From NCBI RefSeq assembly GCF_002531935.1, contig NZ_NWSV01000021.1, positions 45,487 to 109,486 on the forward strand: a stretch of 64,000 nucleotides of DNA, in the 5' to 3' direction. The notes below the pieces were generated by a model that worked only from the letters and a program-made list of their open reading frames with translations, did not search any database and had not been told where the DNA came from. This document shows, in pieces, positions 9,268 to 17,516 of the stretch. How positions within the stretch are numbered: position 1 is the first letter of the stretch; every line of letters begins with the position of its first letter. The DNA comes from Rhizobium chutanense (GTDB taxonomy: Bacteria > Pseudomonadota > Alphaproteobacteria > Rhizobiales > Rhizobiaceae). Both the position numbers and the translations under genes were made by a program.

Positions 9268-9734
9268 TGTGCGCGCGCTTCCGTCGTTATTGGGCCGTCG
9301 GCGCAGCGGTTTCATAGCCGTATGCCGTCGCCGTCCTGACTGCGTTTATTGTAAAATCGTCGATGTGGAATGGTGGGGCGAAACTCTGGAGGTCAAATTG
9401 CCGGGCACCGTCCGCAAATGTAAGTAGTGAACGAACTAGCATCGATGTCTGCCCTGGAAAGCGTACATCTCTCATGCCGGAGAACTTTGCTCGGAAAAAA
9501 TTGACCGATCGCATTGTGTTGATCCTTTGGCCGGGTTGCGCCCTGTCAGGTTCGCTCAGCCAGCTGGAGAGGCATTGCCGAATACTTATTTGACACAGTC
9601 ACCAGTGTAAACGCGCATAGGCAGCAATAAGATATAGCTAGATCCTATAGCCACGATATGATCGACGTGGCTCCCCTAGCCGAGGCGGTCGAGGCATTCT
9701 CAATGCCGGATATTACGGTAGAGGGAGGACGACC
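9268..9734. other. intergenic region between divergent citE-like and binding-protein genes
   Basis: 467 bases between divergent genes. A TTGACA at 9593-9598 could be a -35 for the rightward binding protein. A small inverted repeat, GGCATT-CTC-AATGCC, lies at 9693-9707. A 75-codon leftward open frame (9287-9514) upstream of the lyase matches nothing I recognise and is not called. No copy of the GntR operator seen elsewhere in the window is present. Confidence 0.4.
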
Positions 9735-10916
9735 GTGTTAGACTCGATGAAAGGCCTTATTTTCGTTGCTGCGCTGGCGACTGCCAGCTTTGCGACGCCT
9801 GCTCTGTCCGAGGATAAATCCTCTGCAGTCAGCCAACTTCCGGCAGATCTTCAGGAAGCCTATGTCGGAGTAGATCCGGAGCAGCCGATCGGCGACTCCG
9901 CCTACAGGGACTACAAGCCCAAGAACGGCCCTCCGTGGAAGATCGGATACGCCAGCTCTTACTCTGGCAATACCTGGCGCGCCGAAGGCATGAAACGTCT
10001 TATGGAGAAGCTGCTGCCGGAGTACAAGAAGGCCGGTTTGGTCAGCGAAGTGATGGTAACGCAATCTGACCTCAAGGACGCTGTTCAAATCCAGCAGATA
10101 CGCCAGCTGGTCGATCAAGGTGCCAACGCAATCATTGTTTGCTGCTCAAATCCGGTAGCTTTGAATGGCGCTGTCGAGTATGCCTACAAAAACGGCGCCG
10201 TCGTCTTTTCGTATTCCGGTTATCTGACGTCTGACAAGGCTCTGAGCGCCTCTGCGAATTACGCCCAAGGCGGTTATGAAATCGCGAAAGCACTGATCGA
10301 GGAGGTTGGCAGCAAGGGCAATTTCTTGCTTGTATCCGGCATCGCCGGCGCGGCCTCGTCCGAGAGCTTCGACACCGGTGCAAGACGTGCCTTAAGCGAA
10401 TTTCCTGACGCAAGGTTGGCCGGTCAGGTTTTCGGCAACTGGACTGATCAGGTCGCGCAGACCGAAGTACAGAAGTTTCTCGCCACCCATCCAGGCGAGA
10501 TTGATGGCATCATCGCGCAAGGTTCCCAAGAGACAGGTATTTTGAAGGCCGTGCTGCAGTCTGGACGCGACGTAATGCCTATTTCGTTGGCTGGTTCCGC
10601 CGGCGCAGCCTGCTATCTGAAGCAGCATCCCGGCTGGATCAGCCATGCCTTTCAGATCTGGCCTCCAGGTGACGAGATGGAGCTGGGGTTTAACGCGGTT
10701 ATCCGTACGCTCCAAGGGCAGGGACCGATCATTCAGTCAATCCTTCGCCCCGTCTATCGCGTGTCAGCGGAAGATTATGTGAAGAGCCTGCCCGAAGACT
10801 GCTCCGTGGACTCTACGGACTATATCCAGCCCGGGATAGAAACATGGTTCCCGAGCGAGCGCGCCGACGGTTATTTCCTTCGCCCGGCCGACCCACTCGC
10901 CGCTCCCGCTAAATAA
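9735..10916 (+). CDS. RbsB-like periplasmic substrate-binding protein (orphan copy 1)
   Basis: A 393-residue exported binding protein of the sugar-type ABC importer class. The GTG start is chosen for the GGGAGG 8 bases upstream. The signal peptide covers about residues 1-25 (LATASFATPALS). The mature part has WKIGYASSYSGNTWR, TQSDLKDAVQIQQIRQ and the odd IIVCCSN, all shared with paralogues at 41016 and 53021. The ABC ATPase and permeases expected next are missing. Only a decayed permease tail follows, so it has lost its partners and may feed another importer or a receptor. A 10-bp-stem hairpin follows the stop. Confidence 0.9.
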   Translation: MLDSMKGLIFVAALATASFATPALSEDKSSAVSQLPADLQEAYVGVDPEQPIGDSAYRDYKPKNGPPWKIGYASSYSGNTWRAEGMKRLMEKLLPEYKKAGLVSEVMVTQSDLKDAVQIQQIRQLVDQGANAIIVCCSNPVALNGAVEYAYKNGAVVFSYSGYLTSDKALSASANYAQGGYEIAKALIEEVGSKGNFLLVSGIAGAASSESFDTGARRALSEFPDARLAGQVFGNWTDQVAQTEVQKFLATHPGEIDGIIAQGSQETGILKAVLQSGRDVMPISLAGSAGAACYLKQHPGWISHAFQIWPPGDEMELGFNAVIRTLQGQGPIIQSILRPVYRVSAEDYVKSLPEDCSVDSTDYIQPGIETWFPSERADGYFLRPADPLAAPAK

Positions 10917-10932
10917 ACGCCTCTTGTGATGC

Positions 10933-10956
10933 GGCGCTCCAGCTGTCTGGGGCGCC
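10933..10956 (+). other. hairpin after the binding-protein gene
   Basis: GGCGCTCCAG (10933-10942), four-base loop, CTGGGGCGCC (10947-10956), ten pairs with one G-T. There is no T-run. Similar stems follow the other two transporter binding-protein genes, at 30687 and 42190. In transport operons such stems commonly protect the abundant binding-protein message and reduce readthrough. Confidence 0.6.
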
Positions 10957-10964
10957 GAGATTCA

Positions 10965-11322
10965 GTAGAAAGACTTTCGATACCAGAATTCCGGGTCTGG
11001 GTTTAACCAATACCATCTGCGGTCCTGTCTGCCGTCGTGATCGACATGCTTCTGCTTGCTGTCGTCGGTGGTGGCTTTGTCGGTGTGGAACATGCCAGTC
11101 TCGTCACTGCGGTGGCTGACCTGGCGATCATTGGGAACTCGCTTCAGGGCGGTTCCGGGAGGTATGGCGCATCGACCATCGGCTTGTGTTCGTGCAAAAG
11201 CGTTCCTCATTTCTGATAGGGATGGGGCTCAGCTACGGCTCGCAACAAAGCATCTTTGGTCTGCTGATCCGGCGATAGTTGCGCTGCATGCGCGGGCGCC
11301 GCTCGTTCGCTACGAGATCTGA
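10965..11322 (+). pseudogene. decayed C-terminal fragment of an RbsC-like ABC permease
   Basis: Reading the plus strand gives VERLSIPEFRVW, a stop (TAA 11004-11006), then PSAVLSAVVIDMLLL, GGGFVGV and GGSGRYGAST. After a frameshift near 11185 comes GLSYGSQQSIFGLLI, and after another near 11275 comes PAIVALHARAPLVRYEI with the stop at 11320. Segment by segment this matches the last 115 or so residues of the intact permease at 44815-45834 (ARLGISEFKVW, GMLLL, GGGFVGV, GGAGGYGATVLG, GLGFPAQQAVVGLLI, PMVAIYARTPHIRNQI). The gene has one stop, at least two frameshifts and no 5' part. It lies just where the intact operon has its second permease, before an aldehyde dehydrogenase. Confidence 0.88.
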
Positions 11323-11361
11323 CAATGATCCACGACTTGAAATGAAAAAGGGAGAAGAGGC

Positions 11362-12819
11362 ATGAATACTCACACATATACAAACCAGTTGAAGATCGAC
11401 TTCGATGGTCCTTACCTGATGACCATCGGCGGCCGACTTGTCGACGCGCCGAACACATTCGAGGTCCACAATCCGGCAACCGGCGCCGTCGTCGCGAATG
11501 CGCCCGAAGCTTCGCGCGAGCAGGTCGATGAGGCTATCGCGGCTGCGAAGGAGGCCCAGCCCGGTTGGGCCGCCTTAAGCTGGGAGGAACGTCGGGATTA
11601 CATAACGGCCTATGCGGATGCATTGGATGCCAACAAGGAAAGCATCATCACACTGCTGACGACGGAGCAAGGCAAGCCGCGGCATTCCATGGCCACCACT
11701 GAGGTGGACTATGCGATCTTTTGGGTGCGTGAGGTTGCCAAGCGCGCACTCCACGAAGAGATCATTGAGGATACTCCAGATCATGTCGTCAAAATCGTGC
11801 GTTCGCCGCTCGGCGTCGTAGGTGCCATCACGCCGTGGAACTTCCCGATCTTGCTCGGCCTCTGGAAGCTGGCACCGTGCCTGATCACCGGCAACACCAT
11901 AGTTATCAAGCCCTCTCCCTTCACCCCGTTGGGTACACTCCGCTTCGGTGAAATCGCGCAGAAAATCTTCCCGAAGGGCGTTGTCAACGTCGTATCGGGC
12001 GGCAACGAACAAGGCGTCTGGCTAACGGATCATCCTTCCGTGTCAAAAATATCGTTCACGGGCTCGACGGCAACGGGCAAGAAAGTTATGTCGGCCGCCG
12101 CGCTTTCGAACTTGAAGCGCGTCACGCTAGAGCTCGGCGGAAACGATCCGGCGATCGTCATGCCCGGTACGGACTACAAGGCGCTGATACCGACCTTGTT
12201 CGATGCGGCCTTCGGCAACTCTGGGCAATGGTGCATTGCGGTCAAGCGTCTCTACGTCCACGAGTCTCTTTACAAGGATTTTCTGAAAGACTTCGTGGAA
12301 TACGCCTCTGCGAAAGTCGTCGGAAACGGAATGGATCCTAGGACTGACCTAGGGCCGATTCAAAACAGAATGCAGTACAACAAGCTTCTGAACCTGTTCG
12401 CAGACGTCAAGTCCAAGGGTTACAAGGTCCCCCTCGGCGGAACGATTGATGAAAGCCTCCCCGGCAATTTCGTTCCCATCACGATCGTCGACAATCCCCC
12501 GCGCGAAAGCCGCATCGTTCGTGAAGAACCCTTCGGTCCGATCCTTCCTATCATTTCATGGAGCGATCTCGACGAAGTCATTCAGGACGCTAACAATACC
12601 GAGTTTGGTCTGGCGGCATCGGTGTGGGGACCTGATCGAGATGAAGCGATCCGTGTCGCTCATCGCATCGAGGCGGGTACGGTCTGGGTCAACGAAATCC
12701 ACATTCACGGCATCGACATCCCTTTCGGCGGCCATAAGCAGTCTGGAATGGGAGTCGAGAACGGACGGGAAGGTCTCGAAGAGTTTACCAACGCCAAGAC
12801 ATACATGTTCAGGAAGTGA
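11362..12819 (+). CDS. NAD(P)-dependent aldehyde dehydrogenase
   Basis: A 485-residue aldehyde dehydrogenase superfamily enzyme that oxidises an aldehyde to the acid. Seen: GAITPWNFPILLGLWKLAP (cofactor loop), FTGSTATGKKV (nucleotide fold), VTLELGGNDP (general-base Glu), GNSGQWCIAVKR (catalytic Cys) and EEPFGPILP. GGGAGAAGAGG precedes the ATG. It occupies the place that the SSADH gene has in the intact paralogous operon at 41-47 kb, but it is not GabD-like at the C-terminus. The substrate is unknown. Confidence 0.92.
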   Translation: MNTHTYTNQLKIDFDGPYLMTIGGRLVDAPNTFEVHNPATGAVVANAPEASREQVDEAIAAAKEAQPGWAALSWEERRDYITAYADALDANKESIITLLTTEQGKPRHSMATTEVDYAIFWVREVAKRALHEEIIEDTPDHVVKIVRSPLGVVGAITPWNFPILLGLWKLAPCLITGNTIVIKPSPFTPLGTLRFGEIAQKIFPKGVVNVVSGGNEQGVWLTDHPSVSKISFTGSTATGKKVMSAAALSNLKRVTLELGGNDPAIVMPGTDYKALIPTLFDAAFGNSGQWCIAVKRLYVHESLYKDFLKDFVEYASAKVVGNGMDPRTDLGPIQNRMQYNKLLNLFADVKSKGYKVPLGGTIDESLPGNFVPITIVDNPPRESRIVREEPFGPILPIISWSDLDEVIQDANNTEFGLAASVWGPDRDEAIRVAHRIEAGTVWVNEIHIHGIDIPFGGHKQSGMGVENGREGLEEFTNAKTYMFRK

Positions 12820-12960
12820 GTTTTCCCGCAGCAGCGCAAGCAATGAGGGTTTGACGGGAGGCGATCCGGTCGGCTCCCTATCGCTTTGACAAACTGACAG
12901 TCTGGTCACAGGCTGTTCAGATCGCTTCGCGACACACACGATTACTGGCCGACGCGGCGT

Positions 12961-12983
12961 TATTGACTTAAGAGAAATCAATA
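12961..12983. promoter_or_regulatory. inverted repeat before the LysR gene, probable autoregulatory site
   Basis: TATTGA (12961-12966), 11 bases, TCAATA (12978-12983): perfect six-base arms ending 19 bases before the regulator's start. The size and place suit a LysR-type recognition site. Assignment to this regulator is inference. Confidence 0.5.
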
Positions 12984-13002
12984 GCGGACTTGGGAGGTAG
13001 TT

Positions 13003-13959
13003 GTGGACGTTCGTCAACTGAAATATCTCATTGCGATTGCCGAAAAGCGATCCTTCGCGGCAGCTGCCGAAGCGCTCGGCATGGCTCAGCCGTCACTGTC
13101 GGTTCAGATGAAAAATCTGGAGCACCGTCTGGGGACCGAACTCTTCGTGCGTTCTCCGCGAGGGGTGACGTTGAATGAAGCGGGAGAGGTCCTGCTCCTG
13201 CATGCCGGTCAGATTCTCCATGCTGTTGAGGTGGCCACGAATGAGGTCCGCGAGGCCGGACGAAACCCGTCCGGCCCCGTCATTTTCGGGTTTCCTTCTT
13301 CCGCCTCGATGGTGCTGTCCGTTCCCTTGGCGGAAACGATCAGGCTCGAATATCCAGACATCAGGCTTCGTGCAGTCGACGCTATGAGCGGGTTCATCAA
13401 GGAGTGGCTGGAGGAGGAAACAATTGATCTAGCGCTTCTTTACGAGACGAGCGGCCTGGCTAATGCTGAGGTGAGGACTCTGCTTCACGAGGAGCTGTAT
13501 TTTTATGCCGCGCCGGATTTGTGGCCATTCGACAGCAGCCTGGCTCAACCGGTGACGCTTTCCAGCATCCAAAACATCGAGTTGGTCCTACCCTCGAAAT
13601 CGCATGGCTTGCGGATGCTCATCGATCAGCACTGTAAGCAGGCTGGTGTCACGCTCAATATCGTCGTGGAGATGGACTCTCTTTCCCAGATCAAGTCGCT
13701 CGTTTCCAGGGGCAGCGCGTGCACTATCCTCGCACCCGCCGCAGCTAACGATAGCGAGACGCGTGGAGAATTGATCGGCGCGCCAATCGTAGATCCGGTT
13801 ATATCGCGACCTGTTTATCTTGTCCGAAACCCGAAACGGATGCGGACAAAGGCATCGGCAGTCGTCGAGAAAGCCACAATCGACGTTGTGCGCGAACTCG
13901 TCGAACGAAATATTTGGCGCGGCAGGCTGGACGCTGGTGCGTTGCTCGAAGGGCAATAG
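13003..13959 (+). CDS. LysR-family transcriptional regulator
   Basis: A 318-residue LysR protein with a GTG start behind GGGAGG. The winged helix-turn-helix lies at the N-terminus (LKYLIAIAEKRSFAAAAEAL, then SVQMKNLEHRLGTELFVRSP), followed by a substrate-binding-like effector domain (GFPSSASMVLSVPLAETIR). It sits amid the aldehyde dehydrogenase, SDR, GMC and CitF genes and probably senses an intermediate of that block. Unlike most LysR genes it is codirectional with its neighbours. An inverted repeat at 12961 suggests autoregulation. Confidence 0.92.
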   Translation: MDVRQLKYLIAIAEKRSFAAAAEALGMAQPSLSVQMKNLEHRLGTELFVRSPRGVTLNEAGEVLLLHAGQILHAVEVATNEVREAGRNPSGPVIFGFPSSASMVLSVPLAETIRLEYPDIRLRAVDAMSGFIKEWLEEETIDLALLYETSGLANAEVRTLLHEELYFYAAPDLWPFDSSLAQPVTLSSIQNIELVLPSKSHGLRMLIDQHCKQAGVTLNIVVEMDSLSQIKSLVSRGSACTILAPAAANDSETRGELIGAPIVDPVISRPVYLVRNPKRMRTKASAVVEKATIDVVRELVERNIWRGRLDAGALLEGQ

Positions 13960-14287
13960 CCTCTGCCTATATCGGATATTGTCATACTCTAATTGTCGGG
14001 TATCCCATTCTTGGTCTAGTTTTCGGTGGTAGGCGGAGGCTTGTGGGTCGAGGGGGAGGTTAGCCTCGGGCATATATCTCGGCTTTGAGCTCAAGGCTCG
14101 AGGCGATCATATCATCTAATAATTACGACATCGGCGAGCGGTGGGCGGAACGTCAGGAGCTCAGGGTTGATACTGGCATCCGCTTCGCCAAAGGCTTTTG
14201 TTCTGCACTCGAAGCGCGGAGTCGCGCTTGAGCAGATAAAGTGATGCGGTTGCCGGCAATGGCTCGCAACGAACCCGGATAGAGAAC
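13960..14287. other. intergenic region without a recognised gene
   Basis: 328 bases between the LysR and SDR genes. Open frames here are short or antisense extensions and match nothing I know. No clear promoter, terminator or repeat was identified. Confidence 0.35.
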
Positions 14288-15037
14288 ATGCGTTTGAGAG
14301 ATAAGACAGCATTGGTGACCGGCGCGGCATCCGGATTCGGCAGAGCAATAGCTCGCCGCTTTGCAGCCGAAGGGGCGAACGTCGCGATCGTGGATCTTAA
14401 CAGTCCGGCCGCTCAGACCGTTGCGGCGGATATCGGCGGTTCGGCTATGGCCGTGAAATGTGACGTATCGAAGGGCGATCAAGTTGCCGAAGCGGTTGCT
14501 GCGGTGATCGACCGCTTCGGAAAAGTCGACATAGTGGTCAATAATGCAGGCTGGAGTCACAAGAACCAGCCTCTGATGGAGGTGGACTTCGCAGCATTCA
14601 AGCGGGTCTACGAGATCAATGTCGATTCCATCTTCCATGCGACAAAGGCGGTTGTCCCGCATTGGCGAACAATCGGCGGCGGTGTGATGATCAACGTGGG
14701 GAGCACCGCCGGTATTCGCCCTCGTCCGGGGCTGAGTTGGTACAACAGCTCAAAAGGTGCTGTGAACTTGATGACGAAGACGCTGGCTGTCGAGCTTGCC
14801 CCCGACGGTATCAGGGTTTGCGGATTGGCCCCAGTCATGGGCGCAACGGCTCTGCTGGAGACGTTTATGGGCCTGCCGGATACGCCCGAGAACCGATCTA
14901 AGTTCCTCGCTTCAATTCCGCTCGGCCGTCTCTGCGAGCCGGAGGACATGGCAAATGCTGCACTATATCTCGCATCCGACGAAGCCTCGTTCATAACTGG
15001 CGTCATCCTGGAGGTCGATGGTGGCAGAACAATTTAG
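14288..15037 (+). CDS. short-chain dehydrogenase/reductase (FabG-like)
   Basis: A 249-residue classical SDR. TGAASGFGRAIARRFAAEGA binds the nucleotide (residues 10-29), NNAG is near residue 85, and YNSSK carries the catalytic Tyr and Lys (about residue 153). It ends FITGVILEVDGGRTI, the usual FabG-type tail. It oxidises or reduces a hydroxyl/keto group with NAD(P). AGAGAAC precedes the ATG. It is followed by a GMC oxidoreductase and a cytochrome c gene in the same direction. The substrate is unknown. Confidence 0.92.
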   Translation: MRLRDKTALVTGAASGFGRAIARRFAAEGANVAIVDLNSPAAQTVAADIGGSAMAVKCDVSKGDQVAEAVAAVIDRFGKVDIVVNNAGWSHKNQPLMEVDFAAFKRVYEINVDSIFHATKAVVPHWRTIGGGVMINVGSTAGIRPRPGLSWYNSSKGAVNLMTKTLAVELAPDGIRVCGLAPVMGATALLETFMGLPDTPENRSKFLASIPLGRLCEPEDMANAALYLASDEASFITGVILEVDGGRTI

Positions 15038-15221
15038 GGACCAGGCGTCATAGCGGATCACCCGCAGGGGAAGTGCCGAACGTAAGGCTGCGAGCGCGGC
15101 TGACCGAGCACAACACACGACACGGCGGATCTAACATTCATCCACGGGAGCGATCGCGCCCCTGGTGTGGAGGATATTGCTGTTCGCAACATGAGCACAG
15201 GACATCTTTGGGAGGTGTATG

Positions 15222-16937
15222 ATGTCGTACTTTAAATCCGAATTGGACGGCCAGTTAGAGCGGACCGTTGTTGACTACAATCGTGGTACACTGAGCCGTC
15301 GCGACTTCATGAGAAAAGCGATGGCGTTGGGTGTCACGGCCGGCCTCGCCGGTGCACTCGCGACGTCGTGGTCGGGTAAGGCGATCGCTCAATCGACGAA
15401 GACGGCCGCGAAACCCGAAGGAACATACGATTATATCGTTATCGGTTCGGGATCTGCAGGTGCTGCCTGCGCGCATCAGCTTGCAAAAAGCGGCGCAAGC
15501 GTATTGGTCCTCGAAGCTGGACGAGCCGACGATCTCGAGGAGGTCCACGATAGTCGATTGTGGGCTGCGGCGCTGGGCACTGACGCAACGAAGTGGTTTG
15601 AAACCACCCACCAGAAGTATGCGGACAACCGTACGCATCTCTGGCCCCGCGGGAATGTCCTTGGAGGAACGTCCTGTCTGAATGCAATGATTTTCGCCCG
15701 TGGCCATTCCTCCGACTATGATAGTTGGGCCTACGAGGGCAACACCGGCTGGTCGTTCAAAGATGTGCTGCCCCATTTCATGGCGCTGGAAACTTACGAG
15801 CCCGGCGGTGAAAATCGCGGGAAAAGCGGACCCTTGTTTGTCTCTCAACCTGCGGATGGCAAGAAGCATCCGGGCGCTCAGGCGTTCATGAATGCTTGCT
15901 CAGATCTTGGATACGTGGAAACGAAGAGCATCAATTCAGACCGCATGTCGGGCCAGGCATGGGTCGATTTCAATATCAAGGACCAACGCCGCCAGTCATC
16001 CGCCGTTTCGTTTCTTTATCCGATCCGCGAGCAGAAGAACGTCACAATCCTGGTGGAGGCGCCTGTCATCAAGATCAATTTGACTGGCACCAAGTGCACG
16101 GGCGTAACCTACTTGCATGATGAGACGCCCGTGACTGTCAACGTGTCGCGTGAGGTCGTGGTGTCCGCCGGAGCAATTGACACGCCAAAGCTGCTCATGC
16201 TTTCGGGAATTGGCATCGCCGGTGATCTAAAAGCACTCGGGATCGAGACGGTTGCTGACCTCCAGGTCGGCGTTGGTCTCCAGGACCATATTCTCGGGGC
16301 AGGACCGAACTGGGAAACCAAAGGGCCGCTGCCGGTGTCCAACTATAATCATTCCGAAGTCTACATGTGGGAGCGCTCCGACAGCCGTTTGCCAGCTCCA
16401 GACACGACAGTGCTCTACGTCTCGGTTCCTTTCGCCTCGACGGGGCACAAGCTCGACTACAAGGATGGCTATTGCGTTCTGTCCGGCGTGAACCGTCCTC
16501 ATTCACGAGGCTGGCTTAAGCTCCGATCGGCAGACGCCATGGATGCGCCGATAATTGAAGCCAACTACCTCAAGGAAGAGCAAGACTGGAGAGCGTACAA
16601 GTGGTCGACGGAGCTTGCCCGTGAAATCGGCAATAGCGACGCCTACAAGGATGTCCGCAAGCGCGAGGCTCTCGTGCCAGTGAGTGGCAGGATGAATGAT
16701 GCGGAGATGCGGCAATATCTCGCCAAGTCGGTGAATACTTTCTTCCATCCAACCTCGACATGCCGCATGGGTGTCGGCGATGGCGCCGTGGTTGATCCTG
16801 AACTGCGCGTCTACGGCATTGAGGGCCTGCGCATCGCCGACGCCTCAATTATGCCGTCCATCACGACATCCAACACAAATTGCCCGTCGATGATGATCGG
16901 GTGGAAGTGCGGAGACATGATGGTCAAGTCGGCATAG
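15222..16937 (+). CDS. Tat-exported GMC-family FAD alcohol oxidoreductase
   Basis: A GMC flavoenzyme of about 571 residues. The second of two adjacent ATGs is used because GGAGG lies 6 bases before it. SRRDFMRK followed by a hydrophobic stretch and AIAQ is a twin-arginine signal, so the folded flavoprotein should be periplasmic. FAD binding: YIVIGSGSAGAACAHQLAKS. GMC signature: GNVLGGTSCLNAMIFARG. The active-site His region is FFHPTSTCRMG, with the tail TSNTNCPSMMIGWKCG. It probably oxidises an alcohol to an aldehyde and passes electrons to the cytochrome c encoded 63 bases downstream. Confidence 0.9.
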   Translation: MSYFKSELDGQLERTVVDYNRGTLSRRDFMRKAMALGVTAGLAGALATSWSGKAIAQSTKTAAKPEGTYDYIVIGSGSAGAACAHQLAKSGASVLVLEAGRADDLEEVHDSRLWAAALGTDATKWFETTHQKYADNRTHLWPRGNVLGGTSCLNAMIFARGHSSDYDSWAYEGNTGWSFKDVLPHFMALETYEPGGENRGKSGPLFVSQPADGKKHPGAQAFMNACSDLGYVETKSINSDRMSGQAWVDFNIKDQRRQSSAVSFLYPIREQKNVTILVEAPVIKINLTGTKCTGVTYLHDETPVTVNVSREVVVSAGAIDTPKLLMLSGIGIAGDLKALGIETVADLQVGVGLQDHILGAGPNWETKGPLPVSNYNHSEVYMWERSDSRLPAPDTTVLYVSVPFASTGHKLDYKDGYCVLSGVNRPHSRGWLKLRSADAMDAPIIEANYLKEEQDWRAYKWSTELAREIGNSDAYKDVRKREALVPVSGRMNDAEMRQYLAKSVNTFFHPTSTCRMGVGDGAVVDPELRVYGIEGLRIADASIMPSITTSNTNCPSMMIGWKCGDMMVKSA

Positions 16938-17000
16938 ACCCGAGAGAAGCCGCAGGGACGAGGGGTCTCATGCGGCTTTCCTTCCACAAGGAGACACACT

Positions 17001-17429
17001 TTGGTGACGAAGTCTGCATGGTCGCTATGGATCGGCCTGGCGATATCATTAGGGTCTGGCCCGACGTTCGCTGGGGATATTGCAAAGGGGGAGAAGTTGT
17101 TCGGAAACTGTCTTGCGTGCCACAGGCTCCAAGGCGATGACGGGACGACCATCCGCAAGGGCGGGCGAGCCGGTCCGAACCTCTTCGGAGTGGTCGGTCG
17201 CCTTGCCGGAAGCGCACCGAGTTATGAATACAGTGAGGGACTTCAAGCCCTCCAAAAAAGTGGCCAGGTTTGGTCGAAGGAATCCCTTACCGCGTTCGTC
17301 GTCAACCCGAACGATTTCCTGAGCGTACAGCTCGGGCCAGGTCATACGAGCAAAATGCCCTTCGCCCTCCCGGACGGGGCAGCCGACATCGCGGAATATC
17401 TCGCAAACGTCGCCACGATCGGGAGATAA
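17001..17429 (+). CDS. periplasmic c-type cytochrome (class I)
   Basis: A 142-residue monohaem cytochrome c. It begins with TTG (17001, AAGGAG 7 bases before) or GTG (17004). The signal peptide is about 1-24 (WIGLAISLGSGPTFA). The haem site is CLACH at about residue 37, and the likely methionine ligand is in HTSKMPFALPD. It directly follows the Tat-exported GMC gene and has the right location to take its electrons into the respiratory chain. It resembles cytochrome c2/c550 types. Confidence 0.92.
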   Translation: MVTKSAWSLWIGLAISLGSGPTFAGDIAKGEKLFGNCLACHRLQGDDGTTIRKGGRAGPNLFGVVGRLAGSAPSYEYSEGLQALQKSGQVWSKESLTAFVVNPNDFLSVQLGPGHTSKMPFALPDGAADIAEYLANVATIGR

Positions 17430-17516
17430 GGCAAGCCGGCCGCCGAAGCATTAACAAACGGAAGTTTTCTCGGATCGGCTAAGAGGCGTGCGGGGCCAAT
17501 TTTTCCCGCGTGCCTA

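Noticed and set aside
9287..9514. 75-codon leftward frame upstream of the CitE-like gene
   Set aside because: Could be a small gene, but it has no family match and no clear ribosome site; left as intergenic.
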